NCBI GenBank assembly: GCA_002305275.1
Contig: DBQO01000030.1
Span: forward strand, 1-44,422
Source: Bacteroidales bacterium UBA1392
Lineage (GTDB): Bacteria; Bacteroidota; Bacteroidia; Bacteroidales; UBA932
Length of the DNA: 44,422 nt
Reading direction: 5' to 3'
In this document: piece after piece, positions 13,657-23,577 of the stretch
Position numbering within the stretch: position 1 is the first letter of the stretch
How the letters are laid out: the number at the start of each line of letters is the position of its first letter
Translations under genes and position numbers: made by a program
The notes under the pieces: generated by a model
What the model was told of the DNA's origin: nothing
The model's input: only the letters and a program-made list of their open reading frames with translations
The model's database searches: none

Positions 13657-15693
13657 ATGATTGACAGAGATACCATAAACAGAATCCTCGATGCAGTAAA
13701 GATCGAGGAGGTAATAGGCGATTTCGTCTCACTTAGACGGAAAGGCTCCAACTGGTGGGGTCTCTGTCCATTTCATCCCGATAGAAATCCCTCGATGGCT
13801 GTCTCTCCGACCAAAAATCTCTTCAAGTGCTTTTCTTGCGGCAAGGGTGGAAATGCCCTCTCCTTCGTTATGGAGCATGAGAATATGAGTTACCCCGAAG
13901 CACTACGCTATCTGGCGGCAAAGTACAATATCGAGGTGGTGGATAAGGAACTTACTCCTGAAGAGGTAGCCCGTAATCAGCGCTACGACAATCTTCTCGT
14001 AGTGAGTGACTTCGCACAAAAATTTTACCAGGATCTGCTCTGGAACAATGATTTTGGAAGGACTGTGGGACTCTCTTATTTCAGGCAGAGAGGCTATACT
14101 GATGATACCATCCGTAAATTCGGACTTGGCTTTGCTTCGCATCACCCTGATACTCTGATTGATGCTGCCCGTAAAGAGGGCTACAAGGAGGAGTATCTGA
14201 TCGGTGCCACTCTTTGCGTTGCCCGGGAAAATGGTGAAGTGAGCGACAGATTTTATGATAGGGTGATGTTCCCTATTCACTCCATCAGTGGCAGGGTCAT
14301 AGCCTTCGGTGGCCGTACCTTGAAAAAAGATAAGAATGTCCCTAAATATGTAAATAGCGAGAATAGCGATATATATAAAAAGAGTGATGCCGTCTATGGT
14401 ATATTCTTCGCAAAATCGGCCATTGCCAAAGAGAAAAAATGCTATTTGGTAGAGGGATATACAGATGTTGTCTCGATGCACCAAGCAGGCATAACAAATG
14501 TGGTGGCTCCCTGCGGTACTGCTCTCACGGCGGGTCAGATTCGCCTTATGAAGCGCTTTTCGCCCGATGTGACCATTATTTATGATAATGATGAGGCGGG
14601 TATAAATGCTTCTCTCAAGAATATTAATCTCCTTTTGGAAGAGGGTATGAATGTCAGGGTACTGTTGTTGCCCGAAGGTGAGGATCCGGATAGCTTTGCC
14701 ATGGCGCACACGGGTGATGAGATTAGGGATTTCATTGAAAAAAATGAGGAGGATTGTATTTCCTATAAGTGCCGGCTATTAGTGGATAGTGAGCGCGATC
14801 CCGTTCGGAAGTCAAGGGCGATAAGGGATGTGATCGCGACCATTGCTTATGTATCGGATCCTGTCCTGAGAAATCTCTATGTGGATAATCTCTCTAAAAA
14901 ATATGATCAGAAACCGGAAATGCTCTTTAAGGAAATAGCTACTTTACGTCGAAAATGGCGTGAGGAGAGGCAGCGCTTGGAGCAGCGTAAGGAGATGGAA
15001 GTCTCTTCCGGGCACCTAAGACCGGTTTACGAGGGTCAACAGCCGCCCCCTGTTTCTGAAGAGTATTATGAGCCGGCGGGTGACCTTTTGATCGGAGATG
15101 TTTATAGCAGTAATACCCCTATGGATGTTTCAGAGAGGGAGCTGCTCTATTATCTGGTCAAATTTGGCTGCTATCCGATTCATTTTGTTGAGGATATGTT
15201 GTATGGTGCGCAAAAGAGGGAAGGGGTGACTGTCGCCGACTACATCCGGTCTGCGCTCAGTGAGGATGAACTTGAATTTGAAAACCCTCTCTATCGTGCA
15301 ATTTATGAGGAGTTTTATTCTCTGTACGGCACGCTTGACGGAAGTCTCAATCCGGAAGAGCAACAGAAGCAAGTTGTACGCTTTTTATCGGCTCATAACA
15401 ACGATTCGCTTCGTAAAACTGTGCTGGGATTGCTTTTAGAGACTCATACTTTAACAGTTAAGGAATATCGCTTGTCAATTGCTCCGGAAGAGACAATCCT
15501 TGGAGTTACCGTACCGAAATCCATGGTTTTATACAAATTGCGCATTACCGAACAGGCCTGTATTGATATTACTAAGGAGATAGCTGCGGCCGAAGCAAAT
15601 GGTGACCTGGAATGCCAGAAAGCCCTCATGATGCAGCTCCAAATGTTCAATCAGGTGAAAAATCGCTTTGCTAAAGAGCTTAACCGCCTCTGA
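13657..15693 (+). CDS. dnaG: DNA primase
   Basis: The 678-residue protein has the full DnaG layout. The N-terminal CHC2 zinc finger shows CPFHPDRNPS and CFSCGKGG. The core has the RNA polymerase domain with a TOPRIM fold: the EGYTDVVSMHQAG acidic motif and DNDEAG. The C-terminal part (about 430-678) should be the helicase-interaction domain and is poorly conserved, as usual. It makes RNA primers for the replication fork with DnaB. It starts 6 nt after the HU-like gene. The next gene, metG, has its own promoter box. Confidence 0.97.
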   Translation: MIDRDTINRILDAVKIEEVIGDFVSLRRKGSNWWGLCPFHPDRNPSMAVSPTKNLFKCFSCGKGGNALSFVMEHENMSYPEALRYLAAKYNIEVVDKELTPEEVARNQRYDNLLVVSDFAQKFYQDLLWNNDFGRTVGLSYFRQRGYTDDTIRKFGLGFASHHPDTLIDAARKEGYKEEYLIGATLCVARENGEVSDRFYDRVMFPIHSISGRVIAFGGRTLKKDKNVPKYVNSENSDIYKKSDAVYGIFFAKSAIAKEKKCYLVEGYTDVVSMHQAGITNVVAPCGTALTAGQIRLMKRFSPDVTIIYDNDEAGINASLKNINLLLEEGMNVRVLLLPEGEDPDSFAMAHTGDEIRDFIEKNEEDCISYKCRLLVDSERDPVRKSRAIRDVIATIAYVSDPVLRNLYVDNLSKKYDQKPEMLFKEIATLRRKWREERQRLEQRKEMEVSSGHLRPVYEGQQPPPVSEEYYEPAGDLLIGDVYSSNTPMDVSERELLYYLVKFGCYPIHFVEDMLYGAQKREGVTVADYIRSALSEDELEFENPLYRAIYEEFYSLYGTLDGSLNPEEQQKQVVRFLSAHNNDSLRKTVLGLLLETHTLTVKEYRLSIAPEETILGVTVPKSMVLYKLRITEQACIDITKEIAAAEANGDLECQKALMMQLQMFNQVKNRFAKELNRL

Positions 15694-15708
15694 TTGCAAA
15701 TATTTCAC

Positions 15709-15716
15709 TAAATTTG
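15709..15716 (+). promoter_or_regulatory. metG promoter -7 box
   Basis: TAAATTTG lies 26 bases before the metG start codon. Confidence 0.55.
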
Positions 15717-15742
15717 CCGCTCAATTTTAAAATTTTAAGAGG

Positions 15743-17821
15743 ATGAATACCAATTACAAAAGAAATCTCGTCACCTGTGCTTTGCCTTATGCAAACGGTC
15801 CCATACATATCGGTCACCTTGCAGGAGTCTATGTCCCTGCTGACATTTATGTGAGGTATCTTCGTATGCGCGGGAGAGAAACTCTCTTTGTATGCGGTTC
15901 GGATGAGCACGGAGTTCCCATTACAATTAAGGCAAAAAAGGAGGGTTGTACCCCACAGGATGTGGTTGACAAATACCATGGAATAATAAAAAAGTCCTTT
16001 GCCGATTTTGGGATAAAGTTTGACATTTATTCCCGTACCAGTTCAAAGATTCACCATAAAACTGCTTCCGAGTTTTTCAGGAAACTCTATGACGAGGGTA
16101 AGTTTGTGGAGAGGGAGAGCGAACAATACTATGATGAGGAGGCCAGGTGTTTTCTTGCGGATAGATATATTGTGGGTACCTGTCCCAAATGCGGTGCAGA
16201 GGGAGCCTACGGCGATCAATGTGAGAAGTGTGGAAGTACTCTCAGTCCTGATGAACTGATTGATCCTCATTCGGCCATAAGCGGTGCCAAACCTGTAAAA
16301 AAGTTGACTAAGCACTGGTATCTCCCGCTGGATAAATATGAGCCCTGGCTCAAGGAGTGGATTTTAGAGGGTCACAAAGAGTGGAAGAGCAACGTTTACG
16401 GGCAGTGTAAATCCTGGCTGGATGGCGGTCTTCAGCCGCGTGCCGTGAGTCGTGACCTCGATTGGGGTGTTCCCGTACCCGTGGAGGGAGCCGAGGGTAA
16501 AGTACTTTATGTTTGGTTTGATGCCCCTATCGGATATATTTCCAACACCATAGAACTTCTTCCCGATGAGTGGGAAAAATGGTGGAAGAGTAAGGAAACC
16601 AAACTTGTGCATTTTATAGGAAAAGATAATATAGTATTCCATTGTATTGTTTTCCCTTCAATGCTTAAGGCGTATGGGGACGGTTATATCCTTCCGGATA
16701 ATGTTCCCGCCAATGAGTTCCTCAATCTTGAAGGTGAAAAGATTTCCACCTCACAAAACTGGGCTGTATGGCTTCATGAATATCTTGAGGATTTCCCAGG
16801 ACAGCAGGATGTATTGCGTTATGCGCTTTGTGCCAATGCTCCGGAGACCAAGGATAACGATTTTACCTGGAAAGAATTTCAGACACGCAACAATAGCGAA
16901 TTGGTGGCCATTTTCGGCAACTTTGTCAACCGTGCAGTCGTGCTTACACATAAACATTTCAAAGGGGCTGTTCCTGCAAATACAAAACCGGAGCAGATAG
17001 ACATGGAAACACTTTCCCAGATTCCGGATATCCGTAAGGCAATTGAGGATAATCTTGAGAGTTATAAATTCCGCGAAGCACTTAAGGAGGCAATGAATCT
17101 GGCTCGTTTGGGTAATAAGTATTTAGCAGACACAGAGCCTTGGAAAGTGGCTAAGAGTGATCTTGACCGTACTGCCTCCATACTCAATGTATCACTTCAG
17201 ATCTGTGCAAATCTTGCGATTGCATTTGCACCTTTCCTTCCTTTCTCGGTTGAAAAGCTTAACAATATCCTCAATGTGGCTGCACTTGACTCTGCACCGA
17301 CATGGGAAGATATTGGAAAAGATCTGCTTCTACCCGTAGGTCATACACTCAATCCTGCGGAGCTGCTATTTGCCAAGATAGAGGATGAGCAGGTTGAGGC
17401 TCAGATAGCAAAACTAAATGCAACCAAGGTTGCAAATACAGCAGCTGTCGTAGAAAAAGCAACTCAGGAAGAGCCCGTGATTGCTCCAGCCAAGGCAGAA
17501 TGCACTTTTGATGAGTTTCAGGCTATGGATATCCGCACTGCTACCGTACTCGAGGCTGAAAGAGTGCCCAAAACCGATAAACTTCTCAAACTTACCATAG
17601 ACACAGGTCTTGATACCCGTACTATTGTTTCAGGTATCGCTGAATACTATACTCCTGAAGAGATGGTCGGCAAACAAATCTGTATCCTCGCCAACCTGCA
17701 ACCCCGCAAGATTCGGGGTATCGAGTCAAAGGGAATGATCCTTATGGCTAAGCAGGAAGACGGCAAAATGCGCATCGTCTCTCCGGAAGAGAAACTGCTC
17801 AATGGCTCGTGCATAAGCTAA
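15743..17821 (+). CDS. metG: Methionyl-tRNA synthetase
   Basis: The 692-residue protein is a class I aminoacyl-tRNA synthetase. The HIGH motif is in PIHIGHLAG, the KMSKS motif is KISTSQNW, and a zinc-binding knuckle is present (CPKCG and CEKCG). The anticodon-binding helical domain follows, and the last 110 residues form the EMAP/Trbp111-like tRNA-binding domain (FDEFQAMDIRTATVLEAERVP, QICILANLQPRKIRGIESKGM region). The length fits the long dimeric form. It charges initiator and elongator tRNA-Met. Confidence 0.97.
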   Translation: MNTNYKRNLVTCALPYANGPIHIGHLAGVYVPADIYVRYLRMRGRETLFVCGSDEHGVPITIKAKKEGCTPQDVVDKYHGIIKKSFADFGIKFDIYSRTSSKIHHKTASEFFRKLYDEGKFVERESEQYYDEEARCFLADRYIVGTCPKCGAEGAYGDQCEKCGSTLSPDELIDPHSAISGAKPVKKLTKHWYLPLDKYEPWLKEWILEGHKEWKSNVYGQCKSWLDGGLQPRAVSRDLDWGVPVPVEGAEGKVLYVWFDAPIGYISNTIELLPDEWEKWWKSKETKLVHFIGKDNIVFHCIVFPSMLKAYGDGYILPDNVPANEFLNLEGEKISTSQNWAVWLHEYLEDFPGQQDVLRYALCANAPETKDNDFTWKEFQTRNNSELVAIFGNFVNRAVVLTHKHFKGAVPANTKPEQIDMETLSQIPDIRKAIEDNLESYKFREALKEAMNLARLGNKYLADTEPWKVAKSDLDRTASILNVSLQICANLAIAFAPFLPFSVEKLNNILNVAALDSAPTWEDIGKDLLLPVGHTLNPAELLFAKIEDEQVEAQIAKLNATKVANTAAVVEKATQEEPVIAPAKAECTFDEFQAMDIRTATVLEAERVPKTDKLLKLTIDTGLDTRTIVSGIAEYYTPEEMVGKQICILANLQPRKIRGIESKGMILMAKQEDGKMRIVSPEEKLLNGSCIS

Positions 17822-17886
17822 CTCGGAACTCAGGACTTCCACTCCTCATAAAACTCGCACCCCGCACCCTGAAACTCGCACCTCAG
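17822..17886. repeat. Degenerate AACTCG-type repeat after metG
   Basis: Imperfect tandem units such as AACTCGGAACTC and AAACTCGCACC fill the gap between convergent metG and trpS. They resemble the stretch at 11695-11800. Confidence 0.5.
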
Positions 17887-19022
17887 ACACGATATTTCTC
17901 AGCCTGAGCTGCTATCAGTTCGCTGTCTTCGAAATAATTGATTCGCATTGCGCGTTTGACATCTGCAAGAGTCTCTGCTGCTGCCGCACGAGCAGTTTCT
18001 GAACCCTTTTTTAGGACTTCGTAAACATAAGGAATATTCTGCTCCAGCTCTTTGCGGCGCTGACGCATCGGCTCAAGAACATCATTTAATACTGCGTTTA
18101 GGAAGGTCTTGATCATCATATCACCAAGACCTCCCTTGCGGTACTGCTCCTTAACCTCTTCCAGATTGTGGAAGTCAAAACTTACTTTACGGCCGTGGAA
18201 AGAATCCCCATATTTTTCAAAATGCTCATTCTTGCAGAAGGCATCAAGGTAGGTAAACACGGTGTTGCCTTCTATATGACCCGGATCCGAAACCTGAATA
18301 TGCAGGGGGTCCGTATACATTCCCTTTACCTTCTCCCATACCTCTTCTGCGGAATCAGAGAGATAGATGCAGTTGCCAAGTGATTTGCTCATTTTGGATT
18401 TACCATCGGTACCGGGAAGTCGCATACATGCGGAATTATCAGGCAGAAGCGCCTGAGGCTCCACAAGGGTTTCTCCATAGATGGAGTTGAATTTGCGCAC
18501 AATCTCGCGTGCCTGCTCTATCATCGGCACTTGATCTTCACCGACTGGCACAATATTGGCCTTGAATGCAGTAATATCCGCTGCCTGACTTATAGGATAG
18601 CAGAAAAAACCTACCGGAATCCCCGCCTTGTTATCAGCCTCTTCGGAATTATCGCTATAGCCACGGAAATGTATCTCCTGCTTGACGGTAGGATTGCGCT
18701 GGAGGCGCTGTACCGTCACCAGATTCATATAGTAGAATGTCAACTCGGTGAGCTCACTTATCTGTGACTGTATGAAGAGGACAGACTTTTCAGGGTCAAG
18801 ACCCGCCGACATATAGTCAAGGGCTACTTCTATGATGTTGTCGCGTATTTTATCGGGATTATCCGCATTGTCCGTAAGGGCCTGCGCATCCGCTATCATT
18901 ATAAATATCTTCTCATATTCGCCGGAATTCTGAAGCTCCACCCTTCTGCGGAGCGATCCCACATAATGTCCAATATGGAGACGACCGGTAGGGCGGTCTC
19001 CCGTCAAAATAATCTTTCCCAT
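17883..19022 (-). CDS. trpS: Tryptophanyl-tRNA synthetase
   Basis: The 379-residue protein is a class I synthetase with GRLHIGHYVG (HIGH) near residue 15 and KMSKSLGN (KMSKS) near residue 215, plus a GEDQVPMIEQAREI segment for tRNA and ATP binding. The start at ATG 19022 (MGKIILTGD) is preferred over the TTG three bases upstream. The gene begins 11 nt after recA ends and is likely read from the recA promoter. It charges tRNA-Trp. Confidence 0.95.
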   Translation of the reverse strand: MGKIILTGDRPTGRLHIGHYVGSLRRRVELQNSGEYEKIFIMIADAQALTDNADNPDKIRDNIIEVALDYMSAGLDPEKSVLFIQSQISELTELTFYYMNLVTVQRLQRNPTVKQEIHFRGYSDNSEEADNKAGIPVGFFCYPISQAADITAFKANIVPVGEDQVPMIEQAREIVRKFNSIYGETLVEPQALLPDNSACMRLPGTDGKSKMSKSLGNCIYLSDSAEEVWEKVKGMYTDPLHIQVSDPGHIEGNTVFTYLDAFCKNEHFEKYGDSFHGRKVSFDFHNLEEVKEQYRKGGLGDMMIKTFLNAVLNDVLEPMRQRRKELEQNIPYVYEVLKKGSETARAAAAETLADVKRAMRINYFEDSELIAAQAEKYRV

Positions 19023-19033
19023 CAATTAGTCAC

Positions 19034-20071
19034 TTAATCTTTTACTTCCTTCAATTTTTCCCTGATCTTGCCTTCGATCTCGTCACAAAGTTCCGGATTG
19101 TCCTGGAGTAGGCGTTTGACTGCATCACGTCCCTGCGCTAGACGCTGGTCACCATAACTGAACCACGATCCGCTCTTTTTAATAATGTCGAATTCTACAC
19201 CTAGGTCCACTATTTCGCCGACACGGGAGATACCCTCACCAAATACTATGTCAAACTCTGCCTTACGGAAGGGAGGAGCCAATTTGTTTTTAACTATCCT
19301 TGCGCGTGTACGATTACCTGTAGTCTCTTCGCCATCTTTGAGCTGCGTGATTTTACGAACGTCAACACGAACAGATGCATAGAACTTGAGTGCATTACCG
19401 CCTGTAGTAGTTTCCGGATTGCCAAACATGATTCCGATCTTTTCGCGAAGCTGGTTGATGAAAATACAGCAGGTATTGGTCTTTGCAATGTTAGCCGTCA
19501 GTTTACGGAGTGCCTGACTCATCAGACGGGCCTGGAGACCAACCTTATTGTCGCCCATATCACCTTCAATTTCGGCCTTGGGTGTCAAAGCGGCTACCGA
19601 GTCTATGACCACAATGTCAATAGCTCCGGAACGTATTAGATTGTCGGCAATTTCAAGGGCCTGCTCTCCATTGTCGGGCTGTGATATCAAAAGAGTATCG
19701 ATGTCTACCCCGAGGTTGATCGCATAGGTGCGGTCGAATGCATGTTCGGCATCAATGATGGCTGCTATGCCACCGGCTTTCTGGGCCTCTGCAATGGCGT
19801 GTATGGCCAGAGTGGTTTTTCCACTCGCTTCAGGACCATAAATCTCGATTACTCTGCCACGAGGATACCCCCCAATGCCGAGGGCATTATCCAGCGCAAT
19901 GGAGCCGGTAGGAATAATAGAAACTTCGAAACTCGGCTGATCTCCCATCTTCATGATCGTCCCCTTTCCGAAATCCTTCTCAATCTTGTCAATAGTAGCC
20001 TGAAGGGCTTTTAGCTTCTCCAGGTTCTTCCCTGCAGTTGTCTGTCCGGGTTCTTCTTTTCCTTTTGCCAT
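19034..20071 (-). CDS. recA: Recombinase A
   Basis: The 345-residue RecA shows the Walker A GPEASGKTT, the Walker B-type IVVIDSVAAL, and the L2 loop region GNALKFYASVR. It forms ATP-dependent filaments on single-stranded DNA for recombination and for repair signalling. It is the first gene of a recA-trpS unit. A TATATTTG box lies 56 bases upstream. No LexA-type operator was seen, but this was not searched exhaustively. recX is nearby on the other strand, in the rlmN operon. Confidence 0.98.
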   Translation of the reverse strand: MAKGKEEPGQTTAGKNLEKLKALQATIDKIEKDFGKGTIMKMGDQPSFEVSIIPTGSIALDNALGIGGYPRGRVIEIYGPEASGKTTLAIHAIAEAQKAGGIAAIIDAEHAFDRTYAINLGVDIDTLLISQPDNGEQALEIADNLIRSGAIDIVVIDSVAALTPKAEIEGDMGDNKVGLQARLMSQALRKLTANIAKTNTCCIFINQLREKIGIMFGNPETTTGGNALKFYASVRVDVRKITQLKDGEETTGNRTRARIVKNKLAPPFRKAEFDIVFGEGISRVGEIVDLGVEFDIIKKSGSWFSYGDQRLAQGRDAVKRLLQDNPELCDEIEGKIREKLKEVKD

Positions 20072-20126
20072 AATCTGTTTTTTTGAATGTTAGTAAATAG
20101 CTATAATAATCTGCTTATTCCTGCTA

Positions 20127-20134
20127 CAAATATA
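20127..20134 (-). promoter_or_regulatory. recA promoter -7 box
   Basis: TATATTTG on the minus strand, about 56 bases before the recA start. Confidence 0.55.
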
Positions 20135-20167
20135 CTCCATTTTTATGTGAAAACATTCTTTTTGTAT

Positions 20168-20175
20168 TAAATTTG
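20168..20175 (+). promoter_or_regulatory. rlmN operon promoter -7 box
   Basis: TAAATTTG lies 27 bases before ATG 20202. Confidence 0.55.
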
Positions 20176-20201
20176 CAAAGGGAAAAAGAAATTTGCGAAA
20201 G

Positions 20202-21242
20202 ATGAAACCTAAGTTACTGGGAATGTCGTTGTTGCAGCTCGAAGAGCTAGTGGCTGACCTTTCGTTGCCCAAATATGTAGCCAGGCAGATAGCTGATTGG
20301 CTCTACGCAAAAGGCACCAGAGAGATATCCGGCATGACCAATCTTTCCATTGCAGTCCGTAAGGCTCTCGAAGAGCGCTATCAGATAGGTCATACGCTTT
20401 ATACGGAAAAATATATCTCCTCCGACGGTACCAAAAAATATATTTTCCCAACCTCAATTGCAGGAAGATACATTGAGACGGTGATGATACCGGAGTATGA
20501 AGGTAATGCCGATATGGAAATGGGAAGAGCTACAATATGTCTCTCTTCGCAGGTTGGGTGCAGGATGAATTGCTCTTTCTGTATGACCGGTCGAATGGGC
20601 TATCATGGCCAGCTCACAGCAGCTGAGATGATTTCTCAATTTATGAATATAGATGAGGCAAAGGAGCTTACCAATGCCGTTTTTATGGGGATGGGTGAGC
20701 CGTTGGATAACTGGGATGAGGTATCTAAAGTGCTTCAGATACTTACCTCGGAGTGGGGGTTTGGATGGAGTCCTAAGCGCATCACACTTTCCACAATAGG
20801 AGTATTGCCAAAGTTAAAAAGTTTTCTGGATGACTTCAAGTGCCATTTGGCTGTTAGTTTGCATACACCATTTGATGAAGAGAGGGCAGCGCTTATGCCG
20901 GTGCAGAAGGCATTCAAGCTGGAAGAGGTACTCGCACTTATACGCAGCTATGACTTTACCGGTCAGCGAAGGGTGAGTTTTGAGTATATAATGTTTTCCG
21001 GGGTCAACGATACTAAACGCCACGCTGATGCTTTGATAAGAATGCTTTCCGGACTGGAATGTCGTATCAACCTTATTAGATTTCATTCTATTCCGGATTC
21101 ACCGCTTCAGCCCACTCCGCGCACCAGGATAGATGACTTTAAGGCTCGCCTTAACAATGCCGGCATCATAACTACCCTGCGTGCCTCACGCGGTGAAGAT
21201 ATAATGGCAGCTTGCGGACTTCTTGCAGGACAAAAAAGATAA
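20202..21242 (+). CDS. rlmN: Dual-specificity rRNA/tRNA adenine-C2 methyltransferase
   Basis: The 346-residue radical SAM enzyme has the RlmN-type CRMNCSFCMTGRMG motif (CX3CX2C) and the GMGEPLDNWDEV motif. The C-terminal methyl-carrying cysteine lies in the ACGLLAG segment, with its partner in the radical SAM domain. It methylates A2503 of 23S rRNA and A37 of certain tRNAs. The start at ATG 20202 is preferred over a TTG 9 bases upstream. It is the first gene of a six-gene run (rlmN to prmA) with gaps of only 2-6 nt or overlaps. Confidence 0.95.
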   Translation: MKPKLLGMSLLQLEELVADLSLPKYVARQIADWLYAKGTREISGMTNLSIAVRKALEERYQIGHTLYTEKYISSDGTKKYIFPTSIAGRYIETVMIPEYEGNADMEMGRATICLSSQVGCRMNCSFCMTGRMGYHGQLTAAEMISQFMNIDEAKELTNAVFMGMGEPLDNWDEVSKVLQILTSEWGFGWSPKRITLSTIGVLPKLKSFLDDFKCHLAVSLHTPFDEERAALMPVQKAFKLEEVLALIRSYDFTGQRRVSFEYIMFSGVNDTKRHADALIRMLSGLECRINLIRFHSIPDSPLQPTPRTRIDDFKARLNNAGIITTLRASRGEDIMAACGLLAGQKR

Positions 21243-21246
21243 GATT

Positions 21247-23571
21247 ATGAAACGCTCCTCATGCATATTTCTATTTCTTATTACGCTCTACTTCGGCGCT
21301 TTTGCACAACGACCTAAAGTAGGCGTAGTGTTGTGTGGGGGTGGAGCAAAGGGAGCCGCGCATGTTGGAGTACTCAAGGTGCTTGAAGAGTACGATATTC
21401 CTATCGACTATATTGCCGGTACCAGTATGGGTGCCATTGTGGGAGGCCTCTATTCCATAGGTTACTCTGCCGCTGAGTTGGATTCTCTAGTAATGGTACA
21501 GGATTGGGATTTTGTAATGAGTGATAAAGTCCCCCGCAAGCTGGTCTCCTTTGAGGCCAAAAAGTATGACGATCGCTACTTGCTCAAAATTCCATTTTCT
21601 TTTAGAAGGGATAGGGGTGATCTGGCAGACAAGAGGCCGGTAACTAGGGATCGCGACATAATCGGACCTCCTCAGCTACTTCGAGGGCAGCAGGAGAGCT
21701 CTTTTCTCTCCAATATTCCTATGTATTATGTCAGCGGTCACAACGTTTACAATCTTTTTACAAAGTATTCAGTGGGCTATCAAGATTCCATTGACTTTAA
21801 CAATATGCCGATACCTTTCGCATGTGTGGCTGTGGACCTTGTAGGTAAAAAGGAGGTTGTATTTCGCAACGGCTATTTTGTGGATGCAGTGAGGGCTTCG
21901 ATGGCTATTCCGGGATTTTTTGCCCCTGTCAGGATGAATGATATGGTGCTGGTGGATGGGGGAATACTCAACAACTATCCTGTAGATGTGGCCAAAGAGA
22001 TGGGGGCGGATATCATAATTGGAGTAAAGCTCGGCTTTGATGATAGTCGCTCTTCCGATATAGACAATATAGGAGATTTGTTTAATGAACTTCTTTCTCT
22101 CTATATGGAAGACAAAACGCAGGAGGCTATAGATATGACGGATATTGTAATAGCTCCGAGTGTCAAGGATTTCTCCACTATGAGTTTCGATATACCTAGT
22201 CTCCGTACTTTGATTGATAATGGTGAAAAGGCTGCCAGGGAGAAAAGCCGGGAACTGGCACGCCTTAAGGCATATCTCGACGAGATGGAGCAAAAGGAAC
22301 AGAAAAGCCTTATCGGTCCTAAAGAACTTAGGAAAACTTATCCTAAAGCGGTACATATAGACCAGGACTCTATAACAATCGGCAAGGTCTCTTTCACCGG
22401 TCTTTCGCAAAGAGATGCCGAGTGGCTTTTGAAAAAGAGTAAATTAAAGCCCGGAGCAGTGATTACCGGTCGCGATATTGATGAAGAGATTTCAAGGTTT
22501 TACAATACGGGGTCATTTTCATCGGTTACCTATCTGCTTAAAGGGACTGAGAGTCCTTATCATCTGGAAATCAATTTTGTCAAAGGTTTAAGCTCTCAGC
22601 TGGGCGTAGGATTTAGGTTTGACTCGGAGGAGGTAGCTACGGTGATGCTCAATGTAAGCGCAAATAATCTGGCACTGTATGGCTCCAAGGCCTCCATAAC
22701 GGCAAAATTGGCTTACAATGCAATGTTTATGGCAGACTACTCCTATGCATTCAGGGCCAATCTGCAGTTCAACACTTCCTACACATTCAGATCATCTGAC
22801 CTCAATATATTCAACAAAGGACTGAGGGCTGACAATATCTCATTCTACAGTCATATTGCAGATCTCAATTTCTCGACCAGAAGGTTTGTCAGTGGACAGA
22901 CCTCGCTTGGAATGAAGTTCCATTCCTTCAATTTCAGGTCGGTGCTCTCCTCATCGGATGTGCCGCCAATATATGACCCCGATATAGGCCGGTCAAATTT
23001 CATCAGTGCTTACGCAAAATTCAAACTCGACAGGATGGATAGGGAGCATTTCCCAAGCAGCGGCTTTGTTCTAAATTCCGGGTTTGCTTACCATTTCAAT
23101 TGGCTTAAGCCTGATGAATATCCCTTTTCCGTGGCCAATCTGCATTTTTCCGTTGTAATCCCTTTATTTAGCGAACTGGCGCTGATCCCTACAATATATA
23201 ATCGTACTCTTATCGGTGGTAACATTCCCGTAGCCTTTATGAACCTGATGGGGGGTTACGAGGAGGGTCGATATATGGAGCAACAGATTCCATTTCTGGG
23301 ATTTAACTATACATACGCCTTCAAAAACATCCTTACAGTCGGCTCTTTGGATGCACGGTTGCGTCTTGGCCGTTCGCACTACATATTAGCCACCGGTAGT
23401 TATGCAATGGACAGTGAAGGTATCACAGATGTGTTTGCAGAGCCCGGTATTGTAGGAGTCCGTTTGGGTTATTCCTACGACTCCCCGATAGGTCCGATTT
23501 CTTTCAATCTGCACTGGTCAAATTTCACGGGGAGGTTGGGTGCCTATCTTAGTTTGGGATATTCATTCTGA
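21247..23571 (+). CDS. Patatin-like phospholipase with BamA-type C-terminal barrel
   Basis: The 774-residue protein starts at ATG 21247 with a signal peptide ending near GAFAQ. The patatin domain has the oxyanion motif GGGAKGAAHVG, the nucleophile motif GTSMG and the DGG catalytic Asp. A POTRA-like segment (about 370-440) follows, then a 16-stranded Omp85-type barrel ending in YLSLGYSF with the C-terminal aromatic signal. This layout matches the PlpD/type Vd autotransporter-like group seen in Bacteroidota and Proteobacteria. The enzyme domain should be outside the cell or in the periplasm and hydrolyse lipids. It lies 4 nt after rlmN. Confidence 0.92.
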   Translation: MKRSSCIFLFLITLYFGAFAQRPKVGVVLCGGGAKGAAHVGVLKVLEEYDIPIDYIAGTSMGAIVGGLYSIGYSAAELDSLVMVQDWDFVMSDKVPRKLVSFEAKKYDDRYLLKIPFSFRRDRGDLADKRPVTRDRDIIGPPQLLRGQQESSFLSNIPMYYVSGHNVYNLFTKYSVGYQDSIDFNNMPIPFACVAVDLVGKKEVVFRNGYFVDAVRASMAIPGFFAPVRMNDMVLVDGGILNNYPVDVAKEMGADIIIGVKLGFDDSRSSDIDNIGDLFNELLSLYMEDKTQEAIDMTDIVIAPSVKDFSTMSFDIPSLRTLIDNGEKAAREKSRELARLKAYLDEMEQKEQKSLIGPKELRKTYPKAVHIDQDSITIGKVSFTGLSQRDAEWLLKKSKLKPGAVITGRDIDEEISRFYNTGSFSSVTYLLKGTESPYHLEINFVKGLSSQLGVGFRFDSEEVATVMLNVSANNLALYGSKASITAKLAYNAMFMADYSYAFRANLQFNTSYTFRSSDLNIFNKGLRADNISFYSHIADLNFSTRRFVSGQTSLGMKFHSFNFRSVLSSSDVPPIYDPDIGRSNFISAYAKFKLDRMDREHFPSSGFVLNSGFAYHFNWLKPDEYPFSVANLHFSVVIPLFSELALIPTIYNRTLIGGNIPVAFMNLMGGYEEGRYMEQQIPFLGFNYTYAFKNILTVGSLDARLRLGRSHYILATGSYAMDSEGITDVFAEPGIVGVRLGYSYDSPIGPISFNLHWSNFTGRLGAYLSLGYSF

Positions 23572-23577
23572 TACGGT

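Noticed and set aside
13903..14709. 268-codon minus-strand open frame inside dnaG
   Set aside because: It is antisense to conserved primase motifs; the openness follows from the codon bias of dnaG.
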